Source: Cunninghamia lanceolata
Taxonomy: Eukaryota; Streptophyta; Pinopsida; Cupressales; Cupressaceae
Assembly (NCBI GenBank): GCA_027924645.1
Contig: BSBN01001361.1
Coordinates: 310,001-374,000 of the forward strand
Direction: 5' to 3'
Length of the DNA: 64,000 nucleotides
A program made the translations under genes and the position numbers. The notes under the pieces are model-generated. The model ran no database searches, was not told the origin of the DNA, and saw only the letters and a program-made list of their open reading frames with translations. Numbering within the stretch: the stretch's first letter is position 1; each line of letters starts with the position of its first letter. This document shows positions 1 to 9,253 of this stretch, in pieces.

Positions 1-949
1 GTATTTTAAAGAAATTATTTATAAGGTGTTCTTTTTATGAGAAAATGTTTTGTAATTAAAAAAATTACAAAATGTATTTTTCACTTGTAATATAGATTAC
101 ATACATTTTTCTATAAAATTTAAAATTAAGAATTCGTGTTCATTTTTTTAATAATTGACTATATCCCCACAAAAATGGAATTGTATAGAATGGGCCAATT
201 CAATTAAAATTGAGAAATCATAAATCAAAATGATTTAAAGAGAAAAAATACTTTACATCTATGGAAAATAACACAAGTATTCTAATGACATAAAGACAAA
301 AAGAATATATTAAAACAACAATTAATTAGAAAGCAGGTTTTTCTAGCCTTAAGAAGACTCATGTCACATTGATTGGACAAAAAATCAAGAAAATCCTAAT
401 GGATTAAAAATAGACAATCAACAAGAGAGGAGGAACCCTCCAAACCCCATAGATAAGACATAAGGAGTTGTTCCCTTAAAGATTGTACATGGTCTAAGTA
501 TCGAAAGTAATGATTAGGTTTATGTTAGAAAACTAGACCAACATGAAAACCATTTGAAAATACAAATAATTTAAGTTAGCTATGAGCGAATAAATAGGAA
601 GAACGCCACAAGAACCTCCATACCATCAAGAAGCACACCAATAGGTGATATCACATAGTTTTCATTTGTTCTCTTATGCTTTCTAGCTTTCTATCTTCTC
701 ATTATTTTGTATCATATTGAGATAATACAGTACAGCTGTCATCACCTTCATAACACTCTTGTTATCACCCTCTCAAATTATTTGAGGAGGGCTTGCATAC
801 ATTTGTTGTATTGGAACCAATAGAAAGAGAGGAACAATACTTGCACAAACTATGACCAGTAATAAGCTGAAAATTTGTATACTTGCATCTCATAAATGAG
901 ACAAACAATTTAGGGGTTTCAAATTGAAACACAGTAAATTCTCATCAAA
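1..949. other. AT-rich stretch without a recognisable gene
   Basis: No reading frame of note on either strand. Three small inverted repeats are visible. At 48-72, ten-base arms TTTTGTAATT and AATTACAAAA flank a five-A loop. At 750-765, ATAACA and TGTTAT flank CTCT. Around 768-791, a near-palindrome is centred on TCAAATTATTTGA. The same sequence starts every other unit. I see no promoter or RNA gene. Confidence 0.5.
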
Positions 950-1780
950 TCACTCACGTAATGAACAAGACACCTGAATTCAGAAAGAAGAACCCCTGAT
1001 TGTATTAGAAACTTAAAGGAATCTCTGCATAACAATAATGAATCTGCTAAAAAAATGAACCACTGCTGCTGAAAACTGTAAAAATGGCTGAGTTACAAGA
1101 CAATCTCCTTCTCTGCAATATGCAAAGGCATAAAGCCAAGAACTAAGGAAAAGAAAAATCATAAGCTTTCTTATTATATAATACAAAATTGTCCCCAAAA
1201 AGTGAATGGGCAGTCAACTCTAGCTCAACTAAACTCAAAAATATGCATGAATGAGTTTGAAAAGGTAAGTCCAAGTTGATGGGTGAGCACAAGTGAAAAG
1301 CCTAAAATTTAGGCCCCAAAACTCCTCCAAGATGAGCAAAAATAGCTTGGAACTCCAAGTCTCAAAGTCCTTGACCAAGAAACTACCAAAAATAGTCATG
1401 TCAAAAATAAAACTCCAAATATCTCTCCCTGCATGACCTTGCACTTCAATTCGGCACCCCTCCTATTTTTGTGTACCTCGAAAGACTTCTGATCAGGTCC
1501 GTAATGGTATTTTTGGGAAAATATCAAAAAAAAAAAAATTTATTCGATATTTTGTACATCTTAGTAAATTGCATTTTCAGAGGCCTTCAGAGCGAAATCA
1601 GGAAAATCCACCTCGAGGCAATAGTTGGCATTAGCCGTAGCAACCTGCAACTTGAACTACACAATTGGTTTATCTTTCTAACGAGTTGGAAAACTTTGAA
1701 TTCTGATAAAGCGGCGAGGAGTTATGACCATGCCAAAAGTTTTTTTTTTTTTGGACTTATGGTCTTTAGGTACCTGTATC
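950..1780 (-). mobile_element. Possible LTR-like retroelement remnant, copy 1
   Basis: Read on the minus strand, this stretch has the feel of a plant Ty3/gypsy-type LTR or 3' region: a homopolymer-punctuated, non-coding, moderately GC-mixed block that differs in composition from its AT-rich surroundings. No coding domain, primer-binding site or TG...CA ends could be defined. No second copy exists in the unit, so at most it is a solo or truncated LTR. The frames on both strands are short and unrelated to known proteins. Seven of copy 1's eight private substitutions and the A/T tract flip fall in or within about 510 bases after this block. Confidence 0.25.
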
Positions 1781-3925
1781 TGCATAGTGAACAAACATGT
1801 TAGATAAAATGTAGAGGCCGAAGCCTCTCTATTTTGATCTGATGTTCTCTTCCTTGCTACTTCATTTGAAGTCACTTGCTTCATAAAAGCATTAGAAAAC
1901 AACTCTTACAGCCCACCCTAATTGGACTACCAAGCACATTTTTGTAACAGTTAAAATGAGAACTAAATTAAAAAAAATGAAAATGTTGTATAGCTAGGGC
2001 TTGACTATTGATAACCTAATGATATTCATGAATACAGCTACTAGACCTAAAATTAAGTAGATAAGAAATGCTAGGTTGCACATACACCCAATATATGAGA
2101 CACGGTTGTATTACTAAAGATGAGTCCTCTTACATATGTCTACTTCATATGCAATCTAGATCTACACATGTCTAACCCTCTATATGTTTTATCAAACATC
2201 AACTGTTAGATAATTTAGCATGAGTTATAACAATGAGTTATAAATGCGGACACGATTTGTAGGTGCGTAAACCTTTGAATATCAAATTTGTGTTTGATCT
2301 CACTTAATATAATTAGAAAAAATAATAGAATTTGATTCTACACATAAGAAAGGTTAGAAATAACTAGTTAATTTGAAATGAAAAGATTTTAATAGTGATT
2401 TAAGTGTGGTCATGGATGCACAAGTAATAGAAAGTTAGTGCCTTGATTATTTCAACAACTTGGTTAAACCTTAGGCATCATATACAAATGCATGTGCAAG
2501 ACAAAATCTAAGAACTAGAGATGCATTCATAAACCATAAGTTGGACTTTATGATTAGCCAGAGGTATTTCTTTATGTAACAAGAAGCATACATAATAATG
2601 TATACTTTAATAATCTATAATTCAACAAGATGGACCCATATATTGTCATATCCCATTTTTAATCACCTATTTTAGACATATTACTATGATTGATTAGTTT
2701 CTCAGGGTGAGAAAAAAAATATTTTAAATGATGTGCAATGTTTTTAAAATGAATTGTTTTAGAATCTTTATTCACTATCTCAAATTATTTGAATTATTAG
2801 ACTAACCACCATCATACTATTCCTAGGTGGATGTAGGATATAGTTTCCCTCTAACAAGTTGAGGGAGAGTATCATTCGAGAGAGGATGATAGATGGCAAC
2901 GGTAAGGCAGATGAACTAAACAAGAGAACTCTCACACATGATGTTTTTTTGCAGTAGAATAATTGGTAATGTTACGTCAATTGTTGGCAGAATCATTATT
3001 CAACATATTTCTGCATTAGTCATGTGTCGTCAAGGTTGTTTGACATCCTTCTAGATAAGCTGTGCACTGTCGGTATTAGTTAACACGTTTTTCCGCATTT
3101 GTTCGTTATGTAGTAAAGTGGCTTGATTCTTAGTAGAGTTGAGATCTCTGTCTTTGTAGTCATTTAAGCTATAGCACGTGATATATTGTGTTATTAAGTC
3201 TATAATTACATCACGTTCATCTTGGTCCCCTTGGATAGGTGAAGTTGTCTTGAATATTATATTTTATCAAAATGGTAAGGATGATAAATATTAATACTGT
3301 CGCTATAGCAAGTTTGAGGGGACTATTGCATCTCACTTCTCATTAATGCATGAGTAAGTGGAAGAGTTTATGTTAAAAAATGGAAAAATCAATTATTAAG
3401 TAATGAAGCATAGAGGAGTAAAACTACAGTTGGGACAACCATAGTGGCTAACCACTACCTGTTTCTTGGAGGAAATTACTCCCCTTTTCCAATAGATCTA
3501 GGAGTGGAGTTGAAGGAGTTTAATGAAATGAGATTTGCTGGCAATGAGGAGAAATGGTGGACTCATTAGGGGGCATTTTTCTGTCTAATCCAGCATAGTG
3601 GAGTATTGGAAATAGAGTTAAATTAGGCATTGAATGAGAATGGAGGAGTCTTCCTTTGCTGGCACACCCCTAGGAGGAAGTGGCATCTTATTAGACATAT
3701 GATTCTCTCCAAATAGGAGATAGAGCTAGCGAGCATCAGAAGGAACTCTGCTGTAATAGTTACAGTCATGCCAACACATTTTTAGCATCATTTGCCCGTA
3801 ATTACTCAAACTTACTGTCTCATAACAGCAATTCAAGTTTTTGGAAAGGAGCACCACTAACAATTTACGACGTCTCCGTTAGGTCACGTCACTTGCAAAA
3901 AATTTGGAATAATGTGTCAAAATAT
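1781..3925. other. Intergenic stretch, nothing recognised
   Basis: AT-rich sequence with stop codons in all frames at short intervals. A small perfect stem AGAGGC-CGAA-GCCTCT lies at 1813-1828. Part of the stretch around 3400-3900 is less AT-biased and could be old coding or TE sequence, but no frame stays open and I recognise no motif. No promoter, terminator or RNA gene could be supported. Confidence 0.45.
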
Positions 3926-4911
3926 CAATTGTTTGGCCTAAATTGTCGAATGTGTTTGCACTCGTTCTCAAAAAGCATGAGGTTTCTAGGTATTACGTAT
4001 GTGGCAGTAGTGACAGAGAAAATCATTCACAATTTTACCATCATGGATATTGATGGGAGTGGGGTTTCTCAAGGTTCTCTTGGCTATTAATGTCGCTTCT
4101 AGATGTGGTTTAACTAGCTCTAATTATACAGAGCTATCACATCTCTAAGAGAAGTACAAAACCCAATGTATAAGACCATGTATCTCTACATCTCGAACAT
4201 TTCAAATGATCAGCCATTGGATGGATGGCTATCTTTTCTTATTAGGAATACTGTAATCACACGGAGATTGGTTCGTAAGCGTAGCAAATTGTGGATTTTT
4301 TTAACGTGGGGTATGAGATTAGGAAGGGATGCAACCAAGAGACTAATAAGGGAGATAGAGAGAATAATGTTTAAAAGATGAAAGATGCTGGCATGGTTGA
4401 GGAATCAACTCAATTGTTTGGCCACTCATTTTCCCTTAAATTGTCGAATGCGTTTGCACTCGTTCTCAAAAAGCATGAGGTTTCTAGGTATTACGTATGT
4501 GGCAGTAGTGGTAGAGAAAATCATTCGCAATTTTACCATCATGGATATTGATGGGAGTGAGGTTTCTCAAGGTTCTCTTGGCTAATAATGTTGCTTCTAG
4601 ATGTTGTTTAACTAGCTCTAATTATACAGAGTTATCACATCTCTAAGAGAAGTACAAAACCCAAGGTATAAGACCATGTATCTCTACGTCTTGAACATTT
4701 CAAATGATCAGCTATTGGATGGATGGCTGTCTTTTAGTATTAGGAATATTGTAATCACATGGAGATTGGTTCGTAAGTGTAGAAAATTGTGGAATTTTTT
4801 AACGTGGGGTATGAGATTAGGAAGGGACGCAACCAAGAGAGTAATAAGGGAGATAGAGAGAATAATTTTTAAAAGATGAAAGATGCTGGCATGGTTGAGG
4901 AATCAACTCAA
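3926..4911 (+). repeat. Internal tandem duplication (two ~0.5-kb subrepeats), copy 1
   Basis: Subrepeat one runs 3926-4410 and subrepeat two 4411-4911. Both start with the 13-base word CAATTGTTTGGCC and end in AATCAACTCAA. After a 13-base insertion near the start of subrepeat two, the period is 498 bases. I count about 25 differences in about 470 aligned bases, roughly 95% identity. That is far lower than the 99.9% between array units, so this duplication is older. The frames of 65-71 codons within each subrepeat are broken by stops and match no family I know. Origin unknown, perhaps from a transposable element. Confidence 0.85.
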
Positions 4912-6239
4912 CAATAGTTGACCCATTTGCATGTAAGTTCTGACAACCATTTCTAAAAAGAAACTACACCATGATTATCTTGCAAAATAATGCATGCTAT
5001 AAGACAGTACTTGGATATCACATTAATCTCACACACTCAAGGTCCGCAGTTCAAAAATGGGATCAGACAAATCATATGACCTACTTTTGATGCTAGAGGG
5101 ACTCGTATTTACAATTTATTTTAAGTATCTATTTGTTTACGAGGATTAATAGGAGGCTGCAACCTTCTCAATCCTGAGTCATAATATCATTTTTGACAAA
5201 CAGTTCTCATGCCTTTTTAGTGCATCCACAATTTATATACATATTTTATGCTCATAGGTCGCAATAGAGAATGTGGTTTCTGGAAATATGCTTGCATGTT
5301 TCATTTGTTTGAAAATTTCATACAAACATTCGACAAATCTATTTTATAGATATCCTACAAACATTGCTTCATTTTCTGGGTCAAATCAAATTTGTATTAG
5401 AAATCCACGTCTCTATTTTTTCTACCAGACCCTCCAGACAGCTGAGGTGGTGGAATTTTTCTTTGACTGATATAAATGGTTCAGGTTTTAGCCGAACAAC
5501 TCTTCGATTTTTATCCTAGGAGACAAGTTATTTAGTGGACATTAAATATTTATCTATAACCTTTCAAAATAAGTTGTGCAATGTTCAATACCTTTGTTTC
5601 GTTTAGTTTGACATCATTTTAATTTATAGAGATGACCCATTCATGAGTAAGATCAAGAAATAGTAAGGGGTTTGGCAATAAATGGGTATTACTAATTCAA
5701 ACCTCTTACGACCTTGACACGGGGCGAGATTGAATTACTAACGGATGCATGTCTTACTCTTACTGTGAGTGTTAGCTTTAGGCTCGTCAAGTAATCTTTA
5801 AGGTGTCCTCCTTATTTTATTCATTATGCACTCACTGCATGATCCTCCTATCTCCCATGCAAATGCCTAAGATTCATCCTAAATTAAAAAACGTTTAACT
5901 ACGTATTTATGCACTAGAGAAAATTTTCATGGCGATTTTTCATCAATTGGCAATTTTTTGACCTTCAAGGGGTTCAAAATGGTGAATATCACTAATTTTG
6001 GAAGCATATTATTTCACGCAAATTTGATTGCATTTTTGTGCACGTAGCTTCAGATCACCCACAAATCGATATTTTGATATTCGACAATAGCACTGTATTT
6101 CCATACTGTTTATTCCGATTTGGTGTTGATATATAGAGGAAACTTTTAATTCAGGTCCGATCACTTGTCAGGTGAATTTTCATTTTTCAAATTTACGTTT
6201 CAATCACCTACCTGTTTAAATTAAGTACGAGTAAATGGT
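4912..6239. other. Intergenic stretch, nothing firmly recognised
   Basis: AT-rich with only short open frames. A sequence resembling a pol III B box lies at about 5041-5062 (GGTCCGCAGTTCAAAAATGG), which could mark a decayed tRNA-derived SINE, but the A box is unclear. Two useful variable sites lie here: 5953 (A in copies 1, 2 and 4; T in 3 and 5) and 6159 (G in copies 1, 2 and 5; A in 3 and 4). Confidence 0.4.
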
Positions 6240-7243
6240 GGTGTGATTGCTTTATGGCTTCATGGATCTAAGAGTGAGCATCCAAGTGCGCTCCACACAC
6301 AGAATGAGCATCTGCAACCTATTTCCAGTCGTGGAGTTCAGCCACATGAAGCTGAGCATCCAAGTCGAAAGGTTGTGCCCCAAAGGTAGTGATAGCTTTG
6401 TAGAGATTCAAAGTGGTGGCTTTGTATGAACAATGGTAGAAACAAGCTAGTTGGTGTTGATAAATGTGGAGAAAATGGGAAGTACGAATGATGGAATTAT
6501 TCCATCAGGCTACCCATCATGTCTAATGCATGGGATGCGATTTTGAATTCCAAACACATTGAATAGAGGTTGACGTGGCCTTGTGATTAAGCAGTAACAC
6601 GTTTAGAAAAAATGAGCCTTCATGGCCTTGGGTTTGGCAAGTTGTCATTCAATATGAGACCATATTGAAAAGCGGTTTGAAAGGACAATGTTTGACAAAG
6701 GCTTCAGTGACACGGAATAATAGCTATCAAAGGAAAACAGATTGAGATGAGAACACGGATCGATCCGAACACTTGAGTACCCTATCAGACCCTTCTAGGA
6801 GATTACTCCATGTGTACCATGTTGTATGATCTTGGCTGCATTTCATATTGTGATGAAAAAAATCCTTTATTGTGTATAAAAAATCAAGCCTCTCTTTCGC
6901 TAGCTTTCCATCGCATAGGCAATGCTCCACAATTATCACAGGCTATTTCAATCATATTAAAGTCTCTGGAAAAAACTCAAGTGGCGGCAGAAATTGAATT
7001 TGCACTCCATTTCCAAAGAGTAGATCTCTCAACAACATCATTCAAGGCATAAACGTTAATAACTCCAGAGGAATTATTATTAATTTTGAAAAGAGTCCAT
7101 AATGCCTGATTAACAAGGTCACATTCTTGGTCAGCTAAGTGTTGATGCCACATAGGAAAGATGAAGGTGACAATACCACTCCGACCTGTTTCATAGATGC
7201 TACATGAAAAATGACTTCAAGGCCCAATAATACAGTAAGCTGC
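6240..7243 (-). pseudogene. Broken LINE-type endonuclease (EEP domain) remnant, copy 1
   Basis: Translation of the minus strand gives hallmark pieces of the plant LINE apurinic-like endonuclease/exonuclease/phosphatase domain in the right order. They are YETGRSGIVTF (about 7195-7163), GVINVYALND (7066-7037), RDFNMIE where a functional element has GDFN (6967-6947), then, in another frame, TWYTWSN and GSDRVLKCSDR (about 6800-6750). A TGA interrupts the frame at 6979-6977, another TGA lies at 6886-6884, and a frame shift occurs near 6890. Further along (6430-6240) a stop-broken, leucine/alanine-rich reading resembles the linker between endonuclease and reverse transcriptase. No reverse transcriptase core was seen, so the element is truncated as well as dead. 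The remnant ends about 665 bp upstream of the PR-1 ATG. Confidence 0.7.
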
Positions 7244-7472
7244 AAAAAAAAAGCAAAAAACAGGTAAATTTTAACCTCTTGTAAATAGAGAATATTCAAA
7301 CATAAAAACTGACCTCGAGCATCTTGAATGCAATACTTTCATGGGAAGTCCGTCAAACCTCGAACATTCTAGGAGACACAATTCATAAACCCATGAATCC
7401 TCACAAAAGTCATCTACGGTTTTACTCGTGTAAAGCAACATTCATTAAAATAATCGACACCTTAACCACGTT

Positions 7473-7656
7473 GATTTTAAACGTGACCTGGTTTTCGGAA
7501 ATTTTATTCAACCAGAAGAAGCACCGCGTTTGGCTTTAAGTAATGCAGCCGAATCTGTAAATGCCGCATTTACAGAGTCGGCTGCATTACTCAACGCCAG
7601 ACGCGGTGTTTTTCTGGCTGAATAAAATTTCCGAAAACCAGGTCACGTTTAAAATC
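7473..7656. repeat. Long foldback (inverted repeat) upstream of PR-1, copy 1 (A-type)
   Basis: Arm one is 7473-7564 (92 nt) and arm two 7566-7656 (91 nt), with a single unpaired C at 7565. About 85 of 92 positions pair; six mismatches and one one-base gap are seen, and the inner 11 and outer 37 base pairs are perfect. It lies 252-435 bp upstream of the PR-1 start codon. Both arms carry an ACGTG core near their outer ends. It could be a small foldback transposon, an inverted duplication, or the precursor of a small RNA if transcribed. No clear target-site duplication flanks it. Confidence 0.9.
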
Positions 7657-7721
7657 ACAGAACTTGTGAGCAAAGCGACGCTCTCACAAAGAAGTCAGAA
7701 ATCTCTAATTTACCTTAAACC

Positions 7722-7753
7722 TATAATTTTATCATTTTGTGCCTGTATTTAAG
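7722..7753 (+). promoter_or_regulatory. TATA-like core promoter of PR-1, copy 1
   Basis: Two candidates precede the gene: TATAATTT at 7722 and TATTTAAG at 7746, 186 and 162 bp before the ATG. The stretch from 7754 to 7907 contains no ATG, so the first AUG on a transcript starting there is the PR-1 start. Farther upstream, CCGTCAAA at 7350-7357 reads as TTTGACGG on the other strand, combining a W-box core (TTGAC) and a TGA-factor core (TGACG). Both are binding sites known from PR-1 promoters, but such short words occur by chance. Confidence 0.4.
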
Positions 7754-7907
7754 AAGACAGTCGTTGCAGAGCATTGTCATAACTCAATCTTATCGATTGT
7801 TAGTCTTGATAGAATTACATCTCAATCTCACTTAAAAATCAATTATCTGTTGTTATCAATTGTTAGCAGTTGTAAAACTTGTGAGATTACAAGTTATAGT
7901 GTGAAGG

Positions 7908-8405
7908 ATGAGTCCATTTTTCCAGCTAGTCCTGCTCCTGTTGGTGCCGGTGGTGGGGTTATTAAGCCGTGTAGAGGGCTTGACCAACTCGGAGGCCGTT
8001 GCTGAATTCCTTGATCCGCAGAACGAGGCCAGAAAAGCCGTTGGAGCTCCCCCGCTTATATGGAACAGGACGGTTGCCGCTTATGCATACAATTATGCGA
8101 CAGTGAGAAGAAATGACTGCTTACTTCAACATTCGCAAGGATCGCCCTACGGTGAAAATATATTCTGGGGCAGCGGCCCACATTGGACACGTCGACAGGC
8201 AGTGGATGCTTGGATTGCTCAAGAGAAGTGGTATGTCCATGACAGTAACACTTGCACAGGCCCAGACTGCACACACTATACTCAGATTGTGTGGGCGACA
8301 ACCACAAGTGTTGGGTGTTCTCTTATAAAATGTAAGAACAGGGATACATGGGTCATATGCAGCTACGACCCCCCGGGCAACTATGTTGGCGATAGGCCCT
8401 ATTGA
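7908..8405 (+). CDS. PR1: Pathogenesis-related protein 1 (CAP superfamily), copy 1, Asn27 form
   Basis: A complete single-exon gene for a 165-residue secreted protein, the usual plant PR-1 length. Residues 1-24 form a signal peptide (hydrophobic run about 7-19). The CAP domain fills about 32-165. The cavity residues His75, Glu83, Glu106 and His123 are all present, with HYTQIVW (123-129) as CAP signature 1 and ICSYDPPGNYV (150-160) as signature 2. Six cysteines (71, 116, 121, 137, 142, 151) match the three disulfides of plant PR-1. Asn53-Arg-Thr is a possible glycosylation site. CSYD followed by PPGNYVGDRPY (155-165) fits the CAPE peptide pattern. In the family, PR-1 acts in the apoplast, binds sterols, restrains some oomycetes and can release the CAPE signal. 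The ATG has A at -3 and is the first after the TATA-like motifs. Expression cannot be seen from sequence. Confidence 0.95.
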   Translation: MSPFFQLVLLLLVPVVGLLSRVEGLTNSEAVAEFLDPQNEARKAVGAPPLIWNRTVAAYAYNYATVRRNDCLLQHSQGSPYGENIFWGSGPHWTRRQAVDAWIAQEKWYVHDSNTCTGPDCTHYTQIVWATTTSVGCSLIKCKNRDTWVICSYDPPGNYVGDRPY

Positions 8406-9253
8406 TGGGCTCAGTATAGCCAGCATATATTTTGCAGTTGAGAAGTGGCAAATATTATTCTTTGTTTTAGTATAGTAATAGAAAAACGGTGCTGTCATTA
8501 GCCATCTTTGTTGGTGACAAAGCGATGGTATTCATAGCACATTGAAGTCTCATTGGGTTTATCTTTGTATGTCAGTAAACCAAATTTGAGTCCAAACTTA
8601 GATTTCCACTACGATTGAATCATGGTACCAGGCCTGCAATTTGAGAGACGGTCGTCGCATATTTATTTGAGTTTTGTAAGTTAACGGTTGAAAAATTAAA
8701 CTGAATGCAGACTTCGTTAGGCTGAGATTTCCCTAACCAAATTCAACTTCTTAACTCTGCATTTGGCTTAATTCTTTTAAATAAATGGCAACTTTAACTG
8801 GAATTATAATAATCTTTTAACTGGAATTATTATTCTTTTAAATTGCAGTGACTTCGAAAATGTCAATCTCTTCACTTCTTGAGGAAACACTTTTTCTGAA
8901 CTCTTTCTAAAGAAAACTTGACGCTACAAATTTCCCTAAACCGTAAGTCGAAAAGCAGTTATGAGACGTAGCAGTCATGAAATTTTGTTTAAGAAAAGCT
9001 TCTTTCATTAAAAACAAAATTGATTTTAAAGAAGTATATGATCACATTCAATAACCTTTTGTTTGGAGTAACAATCAGAGTTTGCTCATCCGGTTTAGTC
9101 TAATGAGCAGAGTTTAATAGTTCAACCTCTTTAAAAATACTAGTTAAATATAGCTATAAAAAATTGTGGGTATCCCCTTTTAGACTATTATTCAATCTAC
9201 AGGCTCTAATTCTTAATTAAGGATTATTCTTTGTAAAAATTTTAAACTCTGAG
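8406..9253. other. PR-1 3' flank, copy 1
   Basis: AT-rich sequence without open frames. The nearest canonical polyadenylation signal is AATAAA at 8780-8785, about 375 bases after the stop, which would give a long 3' UTR; plant signals are loose, so nearer sites are equally possible. A 23-base direct repeat (TTTAACTGGAATTAT followed by T/A-rich bases) occurs twice in tandem at 8793-8838. Both recur in the other copies at the same offset. Confidence 0.4.

Noticed and set aside
3893..4879. Chain of 65-71-codon plus-strand frames as a split gene
   Set aside because: The frames are duplicated copies of each other within the subrepeats, interrupted by stops, with no conserved motif or splice logic visible.
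6570..6578. TTGACGTGG as a PR-1 control element
   Set aside because: It carries W-box and TGACG cores but lies about 1.3 kb upstream inside the LINE-derived stretch, and such short words are common by chance.
6570..6655. tRNA-like A and B boxes (GGCCTTGTGATTAAGC and CCTTGGGTTTGGCAAG) as a SINE
   Set aside because: The stretch lies within the likely LINE-derived region, box spacing is too wide and the A box lacks key bases.
6810..7052. 80-codon plus-strand frame as a small gene
   Set aside because: It is the reverse strand of the LINE endonuclease remnant, whose motifs on the minus strand explain the sequence.
7739..8005. 88-codon frame overlapping the PR-1 start, as a possible upstream ORF
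   Set aside because: It opens on GTG, not ATG, and is a shadow of the PR-1 gene in another frame. No ATG exists between the TATA-like motifs and the PR-1 start.
8121..8498. 125-codon antisense frame across PR-1
   Set aside because: It mirrors the coding strand's composition and has no signal peptide or known motif; it is a shadow frame.
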